Shown here: positions 8,250 to 17,731 of the stretch, piece by piece
How the letters are laid out: every line of letters starts with the position of its first letter
How positions within the stretch are numbered: the first letter of the stretch is position 1
From: Granulosicoccus sp036478595
Lineage (GTDB): Bacteria > Pseudomonadota > Gammaproteobacteria > Granulosicoccales > Granulosicoccaceae
Direction of reading: 5' to 3'
Assembly (NCBI GenBank): GCA_036478595.1
Contig: JAZGEF010000020.1
Span: 1-64,000 of the forward strand
Length of the DNA: 64,000 nucleotides
Program-made: the position numbers and the translations under genes
The notes under the pieces: generated by a model
Database searches by the model: none
The model's input: the letters and a program-made list of their open reading frames with translations, nothing else
Told to the model about the DNA's origin: nothing

Positions 8250-8849
8250 TTAAGCCGCGTTCTTAAACGATACGTTTACTGTTTCACGCATTTCCTGGTT
8301 TTCGATTTCAAATAAATCTGCTGCTGTAAAGTTGAATGTACCCGCGACAACATTTGACGGGAACTCTTCACGTGCAGTGTTGTAACGCATAACAGCATCA
8401 CTGTATGCCTGTCGAGCAAAGCCTACACGATTTTCAGTTGATGTCAGCTCGTCATGCAAATCACGCATGCTTTGATCGGCTTTAATTTCAGGATAGTTTT
8501 CCATCACCATGCTAAAACCACCCATTGCAGAACCAAGCTTCGCTTCAGCCTGTGCAAGCGCACCAACTAACGATGAATCTTGCGGATTAGCAGCAGCAGC
8601 TTCGCGTTTTTTCTCAGCAGTGTTGCGCGCTTCAGTTACCTTAATCAGCGTCTCAGATTCGTGCTCCATGTACGCACGTGCAGTTTCAACAAGATTAGGT
8701 ATCAATTCGTAACGACGTTGCAACTGAACATCAATTTGAGAAAACGCATTTTTAAATTCATTACGGCGCTTTACAAGGCCGTTGTATAAACCAACTACAA
8801 AGCCACCTAACACAAGCACCAAGGCACCAACTATAATCGCTGTAAGCAT
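8250..8849 (-). CDS. lemA: LemA family protein
   Basis: A 199-residue protein with an N-terminal membrane segment (residues 2-22, LTAIIVGALVLVLGGFVVGL) and a long helical domain with the family signatures FSQIDVQLQRRYELIPNLVE and YNTAREEFPSNVVAG. GGAAG lies 8 bases before ATG 8849. It precedes the M48 protease gene on the same strand. The biochemical role of LemA is not settled; the N-out, cytoplasm-facing topology and the protease partner are known from family context. Confidence 0.92.
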   Translation of the reverse strand: MLTAIIVGALVLVLGGFVVGLYNGLVKRRNEFKNAFSQIDVQLQRRYELIPNLVETARAYMEHESETLIKVTEARNTAEKKREAAAANPQDSSLVGALAQAEAKLGSAMGGFSMVMENYPEIKADQSMRDLHDELTSTENRVGFARQAYSDAVMRYNTAREEFPSNVVAGTFNFTAADLFEIENQEMRETVNVSFKNAA

Positions 8850-8968
8850 CGTTATTCTTCCTATTTCAATGCACTAGCTAGCGGCTAAAGATGCAACCGC
8901 TTTAACAATTTGGATAGCTAAAACTAAGGCTTGAAAGCACGGTAGCTGTGATCCAGCACACAGTTCAG

Positions 8969-9451
8969 TTAGGCAGAGCGCGAGCGCACGAATTGATCCA
9001 GCTTGTCGCCCCCAAGCTCATAGGCTTGACCAAACCCCCTTACAAATCGGCCTGCTCGTGGCGTCAGTCGTAACAAGTGGAAATCGGGTAGTTGGCGCAG
9101 TAATTCGACAGTTTTGCCGTGTCGACGTTGAAATTTATCTAGTAAACTTGTGTGTTCAGCGTGTTCACTGGTAATTTCGTTAGCCTCGCAGCTTAAGGTA
9201 AGCCGATTACGCGCAAACAATTGGCTTGCATCGGATTCATCCTCAATAAGCATGATTTCTAACACCGGACGCGCCAGCAAATTGCGGGTGTGTAACGCAA
9301 GCTCGCTAACCAGTACCAAGTAGTGCCTGCCGTTTATGCAGAACGGCGCATAGCTCGAGTGAGGACTACCGTCCTCACTCAGTGTTGCCATCATCAGAGA
9401 GCCACAGCGTTGCTGTAAATCCGCTACTGCTTGTTCGGGTGTTTCAGCCAT
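8969..9451 (-). CDS. HugZ/HutZ-like split-barrel (heme utilisation) protein
   Basis: A 160-residue protein of the pyridoxamine-5'-phosphate-oxidase-like split-barrel fold. Family features are MMATLSEDGSPHSSYAPF at the start, NRLTLSCEA in the middle, and LPDFHLLRLTPRAGRFVRGFG near the end, which is typical of HugZ/HutZ heme-binding or heme-degrading proteins. The usual heme-ligand region is at the C-terminus, but no other heme-uptake gene is in view, so a flavin or unknown ligand is possible. It lies 119 bases before lemA on the same strand and diverges from the acetyltransferase gene. Confidence 0.78.
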   Translation of the reverse strand: MAETPEQAVADLQQRCGSLMMATLSEDGSPHSSYAPFCINGRHYLVLVSELALHTRNLLARPVLEIMLIEDESDASQLFARNRLTLSCEANEITSEHAEHTSLLDKFQRRHGKTVELLRQLPDFHLLRLTPRAGRFVRGFGQAYELGGDKLDQFVRSRSA

Positions 9452-9622
9452 GATACACCGGTCCTATTACACACCACCGCACTCGAGCGCCAATTCTATT
9501 TTGGCTATTCGTAGTGGTACGTGATCGGTATTCCATAATTTTATTTCCCAAGTGATACCGGCAAGTGTACTGGCAAGCGTTCCAACTGTCATAATTCAAG
9601 TTCGCCTCGTAAAGGACAAATC

Positions 9623-10042
9623 ATGCAGATTCGGACGTTCACGGCAAACGACACCGATACCGTCATCCAGCTTTGGCAGGATTGTGGCCTTACTCGGCCA
9701 TGGAACAACCCTGCCCTGGATATCGAACGCAAGCTAAAAGTGGACTCGGATTTGTTTCTGGTGGGTGTCCAGGGCAGCCACCTGGTGGCAACACTAATGG
9801 GTGGCTACGACGGTCATCGAGGTTGGGTGAACTATCTAGCGGTTAGCCCTAACTGTCAAGGAGCGGGTTTGGGCCGATTAATTATGGAGAATTTTGAAGC
9901 CCGATTGCTTCAACGCGGCTGCCCGAAAATAAATTTACAGATTCGCAGCGGCAATCAGTCGGTTATCGATTTTTACAATGCTATCGGCTATAGCGATGAC
10001 AATGCCGTTAGCATGGGCAAGCGTTTAATCCCAGATGAGTAA
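9623..10042 (+). CDS. GNAT acetyltransferase, YpeA-like
   Basis: A 139-residue single-domain GNAT protein. The acetyl-CoA-binding signature lies in VSPNCQGAGLGRLIMENFE (Q/RxxGxG/A pattern), preceded by the beta-4 strand GWVNYLAV and followed by NLQIRSGNQSVIDFYNAIGY, which matches the YpeA subgroup. YpeA substrates are not known. ATG 9623 is used. The gene is monocistronic and ends 40 bases from the convergent coiled-coil gene. Confidence 0.86.
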   Translation: MQIRTFTANDTDTVIQLWQDCGLTRPWNNPALDIERKLKVDSDLFLVGVQGSHLVATLMGGYDGHRGWVNYLAVSPNCQGAGLGRLIMENFEARLLQRGCPKINLQIRSGNQSVIDFYNAIGYSDDNAVSMGKRLIPDE

Positions 10043-10082
10043 ACACGGGCTTTAGGGTCACCGCGGTCATTTCTTTGGTTCA

Positions 10083-13000
10083 TTACGCTTCAGCTTTATT
10101 CTCATATTTGATTGTGTATTGTTTGCTTGCGCCGCCTATCCAGTCATCACGCTCAATGCGCCCGGGGAAGGTTTTCAGCGCATCTGATACCCGCTGAATA
10201 TCGGCTTTGGTAAATTCTGCAATTTGCTTAAATGATGTGATGCCTAAGCGGTTAAGTGTTTTCTCCATTACTGGACCTATGCCCTTAATGCGTTTTAAAT
10301 CGTCCTTCGCTTTTAATACCGCAAGTAACACAGGCGAGTTTTGAGGGTTGTTGTTATGCGGTTTGATACGCGGCGCTTTATCCGATTCATTTGATCGAGA
10401 ATCGGGCGATCGAGAATTGGGTTTTTTGTTTGCCGTTGATCTCGTTTTGTCTGACCAAGTCTGTTGAGCATCGGAAAGCCTATTCATCAATTGTTCTATT
10501 TGCTTGTCTCTCCGGGCGATGTCGTTTTCTAGTTTTTTCAATGCTGTAGCATCGGCTGCCGTAGTATCAAATGTGGTGGCATTTTTAGTGGAAATGAGTG
10601 ATTTTGCATTTTTGTCCCGCTGCGCTTGCAATGATCGCAGCTCGCTGCGTAATCGGCGCAATTCAAGATCATTCTGCTCGGCTTTTTTAGCAGCTCTCTC
10701 GGCCTTTGATAGTGCCTTATTTAGTTCGCTAATGCGCTTTTTGCTTGCCGATAGAGCAATCGTTGCTTTATCGGTACGATTGAGATCGCGTTTTGCATTC
10801 TTGTGTACTTGCGATTGAGTAGTTTTAAGTTCGGCATCACGGGCTTTTAGTTCTTGCTCTAACTTGCTCACACGCGATTGGTAGTCATCGAGGGTGTGTT
10901 TCGTTTCTGTTGATTGCTTAAGCTGCGTTTGAAGCTTATCCAGCAACACACTTTGCTCACGTAACTCAATCTGAAAACGTTTCGATTGGTCAAGATCCTT
11001 CTGTAAGCGAGCGATTTCAAGATTACTGGAGGTCAATCGATCAGAGGCTTCAGCCGCAGCTCGTTTCTGTTCGTCAAGCTCCTTAAGCAGCTCTTTTGCA
11101 TCCAACAGCTCACGTGCCGTGGTCTGTGCGTCTTTTTGGAAAATTGTATATTTACGAGTTTCATTTTTCAGCATCGAAACCTGCGCCTGTAGTTGAGCAA
11201 GATCCGTAGTATCAGCGAGTGCTTGCGAAGCATTAACCTCCGCCTGTTTAAGCTGTACCTGAAGTTCACCAATTTTGTGTGCATCAGATAATCTACCCCG
11301 CTTTAATTCAGACAGCCTAGCTTGGGTTGCTTGCGACGCAGTATCAACCCTAGTGAGTTTCTCTTCCAGCTCCTTAGCTTGCTGCTGAGATTGTTTTAAT
11401 GCATCAGTTACGGCTTGTGCTTGCTGTTTGCTTTGTTTTAGTTCTGATTCAAGTTTTTCAAGCTGAGCCCGATCAGAACTTTGCGATGCGTCTATCGCGG
11501 CCTGACGGGCTGTGTAGCTTTTTTGGGCTTCATCCTTGTTAACGAGCTGTACATCGCGCTTTTGCAGTTTGCTTGTTAGCTCAGCGACCTGCAGCTTGGC
11601 TTGCGTAACATCAGCAAGCAGTTGCCGTTTGCTCCCTTCACTGTGCTCTAACTGTTCATCAAGTTTATCGATGCGAAATTGGGCCGCATTATATTTTTCA
11701 GCTAACTTTTGCTCACTCCTTGCTTGCTGCTGGAATGCTTGATCACGCTGTTGTAATTTTGCCTCTGCCGCAGTGACTCGGTCAGTAATTGTGTTAATCT
11801 CGGATTCACGCTCAGACAATGAACCACTTAGCTGAATTGCTTTCGATTCGGCAATTTTGGAATACTCGGCAAATGATTGTGCACTGGTTTGGCTGCTTTC
11901 CAATGCCTCTTCAAGCTCAATCGTATCCGCTTCCACAGCCTTTAAGCGACTTTCTAACGCTAATCGTTGACTATTACTCTGTGACACCATTCTTTCAAGC
12001 TCAGCCTCCCTCGAAGATGCATTAGCTTTGAATTCTTCGAAGCCCGTGGTGGCCGCTTGTAGCAAAGACATCTCGTAACGCCATTGCTGCTCTGCCTGGG
12101 TCTGTTGTACTTGTAATTCTGCAGTATGGGTTTCAGCCTTGCTCAATAACACTTCGAACTTTTCAGTCCGCAAAATAGCTTCATCCTTGTGACGCAGCGC
12201 GGCGTTCGTCGTTTGGGATAGTTCGTCCAGTTGTGTGCCCAACGCGCCTATTTGCTCATCCCGGCCGGCGATCGCTTTTTGTAAATCCGCGTGAACTTCA
12301 ACGTTATTGATTTTTTGTCGATTGACATCATCGAGGCGTTTATTAGCATTACCTAGCTGTATTTTTTGATCATCTGCCTGCAACTGTAAGCTATGAAGTT
12401 CGTTTTTTTGCTGCAAAATGGCGGCACTACTTTCAGCATTCGCTTTGTTAGCTTGCTCCTCAAGCGATTGCAGTTCGCTCTGAAGTGCAGTGTTTTCGTC
12501 TATGAGTTGTAGCTTTACCTGCTTAAGCAATTGTTGGTCTGTTTTCGTTACAGACAGCTCAGCTAAATTTTTTGCCTGATCGGCACTCTCGCGATCAGCT
12601 TTTTCAACCCTTGCCTTTAACACTGCGATTCTGGCGTCCTTCTGCGTCAACTGCGTTGCTAACCCTTTAGCCAATTCAAGCTTGTGAGTTTCTTGCTGTT
12701 GGTTATTTTGTTCCAACTGACTACGCAGGCGCCGCTCAACCCGCTCTTTATCCGCAGCTAGCGAATTAATAGATTTTCGACTTCTTGATAGTTCATATTG
12801 CAAAGGCTTAACTTTAGCAACTAACTGATACAGCTCGCCGATCTCGTCGGGTGCTGATTCATCTGAGGTTACGTGTACTGTATATTGGCCCTCAGCTGAA
12901 AACTCAAGGAATTCTTTTTCATGCTGCGCAGTTTGCAACGTTGCCCAGCTATCGTTGAGATTATCGCTTGAGGCTGTCTGAGTGGGTCTGAACCGCGCAA

Positions 13001-13364
13001 GTTGCTCGCGGGTTTTGTGTAATTCATACTCGAGCGGTTTAACTTTCGCTGATAACTGGTACAGCTCGCCTAACTCTTGTTCGATGACGGTTAGCGTCAC
13101 TCCATTAAAGCTGCCGCTAATTGTTAAGTTATCGTGATTTTGCTCGTGGATTTGCGAAGACACTGCCTGAGTGGCCGTGTGATGGCTTGCCAAGTTAGAA
13201 GAGTGGTTAGTTTCAGCGTTGTTGTCAGTCGCTTCATAGGATGATAACTGTTGGTGTTGCTGGTCTCGACGACGCGCGGCCAACTCATCGGCAGAACGCC
13301 AATGCCTGAACAACCAACCAATAAGGCCACCAAACAGCAAAATCAGTAGCGGTGAAAAATCCAT
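10083..13364 (-). CDS. Membrane-anchored giant coiled-coil protein with C-terminal helix-hairpin-helix
   Basis: A 1093-residue protein with three parts. Residues 3-20 are a membrane anchor (FSPLLILLFGGLIGWLF) followed by HWRSADELAARRR, which by the positive-inside rule puts the rest in the cytoplasm. Residues ~150-980 are almost continuous coiled coil rich in Gln, Glu, Lys, Ala and Leu. Residues ~1017-1085 form a helix-hairpin-helix domain (DDLKRIKGIGPVMEKTL, ITSFKQIAEF, FPGRIERDDWI), a type often appended to bacterial proteins and related to DNA-binding HhH motifs. A short motif of the form GELYQLxAKVKPLxYEL occurs twice, encoded near 13020-13075 and 12795-12848, which shows an internal N-terminal duplication. 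Function is unknown; a membrane-to-nucleoid tether is a hypothesis. It is the last gene of a minus-strand group, with a likely terminator between it and the hydroxylase gene upstream. Confidence 0.85.
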   Translation of the reverse strand: MDFSPLLILLFGGLIGWLFRHWRSADELAARRRDQQHQQLSSYEATDNNAETNHSSNLASHHTATQAVSSQIHEQNHDNLTISGSFNGVTLTVIEQELGELYQLSAKVKPLEYELHKTREQLARFRPTQTASSDNLNDSWATLQTAQHEKEFLEFSAEGQYTVHVTSDESAPDEIGELYQLVAKVKPLQYELSRSRKSINSLAADKERVERRLRSQLEQNNQQQETHKLELAKGLATQLTQKDARIAVLKARVEKADRESADQAKNLAELSVTKTDQQLLKQVKLQLIDENTALQSELQSLEEQANKANAESSAAILQQKNELHSLQLQADDQKIQLGNANKRLDDVNRQKINNVEVHADLQKAIAGRDEQIGALGTQLDELSQTTNAALRHKDEAILRTEKFEVLLSKAETHTAELQVQQTQAEQQWRYEMSLLQAATTGFEEFKANASSREAELERMVSQSNSQRLALESRLKAVEADTIELEEALESSQTSAQSFAEYSKIAESKAIQLSGSLSERESEINTITDRVTAAEAKLQQRDQAFQQQARSEQKLAEKYNAAQFRIDKLDEQLEHSEGSKRQLLADVTQAKLQVAELTSKLQKRDVQLVNKDEAQKSYTARQAAIDASQSSDRAQLEKLESELKQSKQQAQAVTDALKQSQQQAKELEEKLTRVDTASQATQARLSELKRGRLSDAHKIGELQVQLKQAEVNASQALADTTDLAQLQAQVSMLKNETRKYTIFQKDAQTTARELLDAKELLKELDEQKRAAAEASDRLTSSNLEIARLQKDLDQSKRFQIELREQSVLLDKLQTQLKQSTETKHTLDDYQSRVSKLEQELKARDAELKTTQSQVHKNAKRDLNRTDKATIALSASKKRISELNKALSKAERAAKKAEQNDLELRRLRSELRSLQAQRDKNAKSLISTKNATTFDTTAADATALKKLENDIARRDKQIEQLMNRLSDAQQTWSDKTRSTANKKPNSRSPDSRSNESDKAPRIKPHNNNPQNSPVLLAVLKAKDDLKRIKGIGPVMEKTLNRLGITSFKQIAEFTKADIQRVSDALKTFPGRIERDDWIGGASKQYTIKYENKAEA

Positions 13365-13435
13365 AGATCTTCTCGCCTTTATTTACCTCGATGCAGAATA
13401 CCTTAGTAAAAAGCTGATAATCAAATCATTACAAT

Positions 13436-13463
13436 AAAAAACGCAAATAATGGGGTTATGCGT
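13436..13463 (-). terminator. Candidate intrinsic terminator after the hydroxylase gene
   Basis: On the minus strand ACGCATAA pairs with TTATTTGCGT (8 pairs with a 2-base bulge) around a CCCCA loop, and six T follow. It sits 15 bases after the hydroxylase stop at 13478 and before the coiled-coil gene, so the latter probably has its own promoter. Confidence 0.55.
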
Positions 13464-13477
13464 CAAAAATACCGCCA

Positions 13478-14791
13478 TTAAGGCATGGCAAGCTTGGGTA
13501 AACTACCACCACTGCCTGTTGCATAGCGCATGACAGCCTGTTTAAGCAATTGTTGGTTATCGACCAATTGCATAGTTGAATCACGTAATGTGGCAACGGG
13601 CTTAGGCTGATTGGTAAATGCGCGATAAAAACCATCCAGTATGGTAATCATCACACTATTTTCACCGCGCCTCGCACGTTGATATTTACGCAAGTGTCGG
13701 ATATCAGCATAGTCTTGTTGCTTCTCCATACATTCAACGATGACATCAAATAAAACGGCAGCATCCAGTAAGCCTAAATTGACACCCTGTCCAGCCAGCG
13801 GATGTACCGTATGAGCGGCATCACCCACCAATGCTATGCGGTTTTTAACATATTGCTCGGCGTGCGCCTTAGCAAGAGGAAAACTTCCACGCTGCAATAT
13901 GGATTCAACCTTACCGAGCTCAGCTGGGAATGTATCGCTTAATTCTTGTATGAATTCAAATTCACTTAAGCCTGCGAGCCTAGCGACTTCCACAGCGCTG
14001 TGATACCAAACGATTGATGCACGATCATCCGCTAAGGGCAACAGAGCTTGCGCGCCACTAGGCACAAAACGTTGCCATGTCATATTTCCATGCGCAGAAC
14101 CGCGCGACTGACCGGCCACCGTCGCTAACTGCGACGCCGCCAGCTGCACAGTGGCCACTAGCGCGTGTTGGTCGTAGGTGTCGCGGGTAATCGGTATGTT
14201 AGCTTGTTTTCTGACGAGTGAATTAGCGCCATCAGCACCCACGACTAGCCGTGCAGTAATTGCTTTACCTGACTCAAGTGTTGCAACGACTTGATTAGAA
14301 TCTATGCGCAGTTTTTGCAGACTATCCGGGCATTCGATAACCACATTACCAGAGCGCCTAATTTGATCATGCAAGGCAAGTTGGATCACTCTGTTTTCAA
14401 CAATGTGCCCCATTTGCTGCTCACCTATATCAGCGGCATTAAATAGGGTTCTAGCATCCTGCTTTTGATTCCAAACACACATGCTAATAAAAGGGCAGCA
14501 ACGACGGGCGGTGATGTGGGGCCATGCCCCAACGTTTCGTAGCATATTTTGCGAGGCGTGATTGAGCGCAGACACGCGTAGATCGTACGCGGGATTAGAA
14601 CCAGGATCAAAGCTACTGGGGACTTGCGCATCAACCAAACAAACCGATGGGGCAATGGCGCTGTCGTCGTCGGTGTCCAATTGAGCCAGCGCGGCAGCTA
14701 GCATACTGCCAACCATGCCGCCGCCGGCTATGATGATGTCAACACTATTCGGTGTTGTTGTTATGTTCAATACGTTGCCATCCTGCTGCAT
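13478..14791 (-). CDS. UbiH/UbiF/COQ6-family FAD-dependent hydroxylase
   Basis: A flavin monooxygenase of the family that hydroxylates the ubiquinone ring. The 437-residue protein shows the N-terminal dinucleotide-binding motif IIIAGGGMVGSMLA, the RVSALNHAS segment near the FAD, VVGADGANSLVRKQ and the second FAD motif ALVGDAAHTVHPLAGQGVNLGL, all family hallmarks. Which ring position it attacks (UbiF, UbiH or UbiI type) cannot be told here. The start is ambiguous: ATG 14791 overlaps the upstream protease gene (which ends at 14745) by 47 bases; a TTG at 14806 adds five residues and a TTG at 14770 removes seven. Overlap with the protease gene implies co-transcription. ubiX lies 5 kb away on the same strand. 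Confidence 0.9.
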   Translation of the reverse strand: MQQDGNVLNITTTPNSVDIIIAGGGMVGSMLAAALAQLDTDDDSAIAPSVCLVDAQVPSSFDPGSNPAYDLRVSALNHASQNMLRNVGAWPHITARRCCPFISMCVWNQKQDARTLFNAADIGEQQMGHIVENRVIQLALHDQIRRSGNVVIECPDSLQKLRIDSNQVVATLESGKAITARLVVGADGANSLVRKQANIPITRDTYDQHALVATVQLAASQLATVAGQSRGSAHGNMTWQRFVPSGAQALLPLADDRASIVWYHSAVEVARLAGLSEFEFIQELSDTFPAELGKVESILQRGSFPLAKAHAEQYVKNRIALVGDAAHTVHPLAGQGVNLGLLDAAVLFDVIVECMEKQQDYADIRHLRKYQRARRGENSVMITILDGFYRAFTNQPKPVATLRDSTMQLVDNQQLLKQAVMRYATGSGGSLPKLAMP

Positions 14792-17558
14792 CTCTACGGA
14801 TTTCAAAAGTGGGCCAAAAATGATATTCGGGTTGCAGTGTCATGACGCTTTTACGACCACTCATCGATATCAACGATAAACGCGTAATTTCGTCTTGTTT
14901 CTTTTTCATTATTTGGACAAGCATATCATCTAGGCTTTCCACCGGTTCACCATCGACAGCAGATACCATTCTGTTCCTGTATAAGCCGTCCCATAGTGCG
15001 GGTGAGCCCGGCGCTGTATCAGCTATGTATACACCACTAAAATCAACACCTTTTGAAAATCCAATTTCAAGGTGCTTTTCTTGAAACAGGGCACCCGCCC
15101 AACTGATGAGTCGCTGGGTACCCAATGCGTTAAGCGCTGAGGGTTCAAGCGTCAGTTCAATAATTTTCCCACCACGCAGTAGGCTCAGCTGTATTTGCGT
15201 TTGTTGAGAGTTTAATTCAACCCGAAATAAATCAGATACAAGCTCACCATTGATCGCCAGCAGAATATCGCCGGTTTGTAGTTTTTCAAATGCTTGTGTT
15301 GAAGGTACAACTTGCTCTATATAAAGCACTTTGCGAAAGTCAGAATCAAGGTCGTTAAAACGTGTTATCCATTCTTCTGGCAATCCAAGTTGAGCGGCCT
15401 CTGATATCGAGCGGTAGTCCAACATTACATCCAGTGAGTAGTAGCTACTGCCGGACGTATACATGCGTAGCGCTTCCTTTATTACCGCAGCAGGCATAGC
15501 CCACTCACGCTGATGAATTTCCCGACCATCTTCATAAGCAAAGCTCATGTACACCGCGTGTACTAAGCCGTTCTCATCGACAAACGGCCCGCCTAATGAT
15601 GGCGGTACGCTGGGCAAGCCATAGACATCAATCGGCGCTTGTTGAAATCTGGGTAATCTAGGAGATGAAAAACTGATAGTGAGCCTGCTAAAATCATCTA
15701 CATCGTGTTGACGAAATGTTCCATCGGCTCGATATCCCACCATCGTGAGTGAGTCCGGTAGTTCATCGCTAGCGTTGGCAAGTTGTAGTGGCTCAAAATC
15801 AGCGCCTTTGATCAACTCAGGATCATAACTAAGCAACGCGATATTATGGCGAGGATGCAAAAATACCACCTGCCCTTTAATCACTTTTGATCCAAAAAAG
15901 GTGATGTCAACATCGCCCAAGCCGATGGGCACCGTGTTGCGATCAACAACCACTAAACCACGCTCTTTATCGATAATTAAACCGACACCATTAAAATGTT
16001 GCGCATATACATTATCAGCTTGGTATGGTGAGCTAAAGTCAACTCTTACCATTGCAGGCGCCACTTGGCTCAACAACGGTTGATCAAACTTCGGCACAAC
16101 AATACTGCTAGTTTTGGTAAGCGCTTTCGGTCTATCCAAATTAACTGCTTTGCAATCCCAATAACGAACATCATCCACTCGCAAACATTCGCGATGACCA
16201 AACCACTTATCACCCACCTCAATTTGCGTAATGCTGGAGCTAAATTCCTTTCCGGGCACAATGAAGCGTGTAAGCACCTTTTCATCTACAGGTGTGCTGC
16301 CCAAGATGCGTAGAAAATCATCCAGGTTGGCTACTTTTTGCCCATCGAGTTCTGTAATGATTGAATCGACTGGAATACCTGCTCTTTCGAAGATATAACC
16401 AGGCTGAGCCAAAATTACTCCCTCAGTTTTTTTGTTCATTGCTCGCGCGTGCTGTATCGACATATCCTGCAATATCGAATCACCCAGCTCTACAAATCGT
16501 TTGGGCGAAATCTTGTGCAAGTCAGTAACGAAAACTGTTTCTTCTGCTAATTCACCTTGCCGTATAACGTGTATTGTTAACCACTGGCCTGCGCGCTCAT
16601 CTAGCAAGGCCTCTAGTTCAACAAATCCTGTGATGTACTCTCCATCTATTGCGACCAATATATCGCCTTCTTGCAACGGCTGAGGATTAGCCGCTGGGAT
16701 GACTTGTGACGCCACTAACATGCCGTTATTGTCTGGATTATCCTCGCGCAATGTCTCTTCAGTATCGCCACTTAGCCCTAAACGACTAAGTTCTCGAAAA
16801 GGTTTGTGTTCAAAAATTGTCAGCAAACTGCCTCGTGCAATGGGTTCTTCTGCTTGAAGCTTGTTTAGGGCATATTGAATACGGTCCAGTGGTAAGAAAA
16901 AACTACTCGCCGTTTTAGTATTAGCTGCAGCATTTAGCGCAACCACATCACCATCAATATTAATCACTGGCGAACCCGAGCTACCACCAGAAGACGATGC
17001 AGCCGCTTGAAAATAAAATGTATTAAAATCGTTGTAGCCATAACGCCCATAGCCAGGTACCTCACGATCAAGCCTTGCAATGGTACCAGCGAGAATAGAG
17101 AGCTGCTCACCACCATCGCTACCGATGACTCGTATATCTAAACCGGTGCTGGCCTTGTCTGAGCGCAGTAACAATGATTCAGGTTGCGCATATTTTATAT
17201 CTTCAGGGTTGTAACGAATAAACCCAAAGTCATGAACGGGATCTCGATACAAGGGCAGCACATCAACCCGCTCCTGATTTTGAAACGTTGCCGACATGCG
17301 TATTGGGCCAGAACCTACGACATGACGATTGGTTAGTATGATGCCGCGCTCAGCATCCACAACAAAGCCCGTCGCACTGCTACCGCCTTGCGTGGAGTCA
17401 TTAAAATCACGCAAATTGGATAATTGCAGCGATACCACCGAATTTGCTGCACGTGAGACAACATCCGCCCAGCGATCATCAGCTGCCTGAAGTTGCTGAG
17501 GGAGGCAGACTGCCGCAATCAAGCCAACAATTGAGGTAATTCTAATTAACACTGTCAC
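14745..17558 (-). CDS. Double-domain HtrA-like serine protease with PDZ domains (Nma111-like)
   Basis: A 937-residue exported protein with a signal peptide at 1-25 (cleavage near LQAADD). The first trypsin-like domain (~30-235) has an intact triad: His79 (TNRHVV), Asp110 (DPVHDFG) and Ser194 (GGSSGSPV). Two PDZ-like segments follow (GDILVAIDGEYITG and DSIITELDGQKVAN). A second protease-like domain (~500-700) has lost its triad: RNTV stands for the His site, HPRHNIALL for the Asp site and SLGGPFVD for the Ser site. Two more PDZ-like segments follow (TGDILLAINGELVSD and NRMVSAVDGEPVES). This active-plus-inactive, multi-PDZ order is that of yeast Nma111 rather than DegP. It probably acts in periplasmic proteolysis. 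The start is GTG 17558; GTG 17552 is as plausible. Confidence 0.88.
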   Translation of the reverse strand: MTVLIRITSIVGLIAAVCLPQQLQAADDRWADVVSRAANSVVSLQLSNLRDFNDSTQGGSSATGFVVDAERGIILTNRHVVGSGPIRMSATFQNQERVDVLPLYRDPVHDFGFIRYNPEDIKYAQPESLLLRSDKASTGLDIRVIGSDGGEQLSILAGTIARLDREVPGYGRYGYNDFNTFYFQAAASSSGGSSGSPVINIDGDVVALNAAANTKTASSFFLPLDRIQYALNKLQAEEPIARGSLLTIFEHKPFRELSRLGLSGDTEETLREDNPDNNGMLVASQVIPAANPQPLQEGDILVAIDGEYITGFVELEALLDERAGQWLTIHVIRQGELAEETVFVTDLHKISPKRFVELGDSILQDMSIQHARAMNKKTEGVILAQPGYIFERAGIPVDSIITELDGQKVANLDDFLRILGSTPVDEKVLTRFIVPGKEFSSSITQIEVGDKWFGHRECLRVDDVRYWDCKAVNLDRPKALTKTSSIVVPKFDQPLLSQVAPAMVRVDFSSPYQADNVYAQHFNGVGLIIDKERGLVVVDRNTVPIGLGDVDITFFGSKVIKGQVVFLHPRHNIALLSYDPELIKGADFEPLQLANASDELPDSLTMVGYRADGTFRQHDVDDFSRLTISFSSPRLPRFQQAPIDVYGLPSVPPSLGGPFVDENGLVHAVYMSFAYEDGREIHQREWAMPAAVIKEALRMYTSGSSYYSLDVMLDYRSISEAAQLGLPEEWITRFNDLDSDFRKVLYIEQVVPSTQAFEKLQTGDILLAINGELVSDLFRVELNSQQTQIQLSLLRGGKIIELTLEPSALNALGTQRLISWAGALFQEKHLEIGFSKGVDFSGVYIADTAPGSPALWDGLYRNRMVSAVDGEPVESLDDMLVQIMKKKQDEITRLSLISMSGRKSVMTLQPEYHFWPTFEIRRDAAGWQRIEHNNNTE

Positions 17559-17731
17559 GAAGTCTTTTGTCCTGTTTTGGAGTCTGAGTTGTCATATGCA
17601 AGACTCTTCGCCGCAACAAATGTTCCACACTGGCTCATTTGTTGCGAACTGCATGTAATTGAGCGGCGAACTCAACACTCAATGATAGTGGACAAGCACA
17701 TAATCGTGTCAAATCGTGTAAAAATCACCCA

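Noticed and set aside
17559..17731. ArgR boxes before argA
   Set aside because: No pair of TGAAT-rich 18-base boxes was recognisable by eye.
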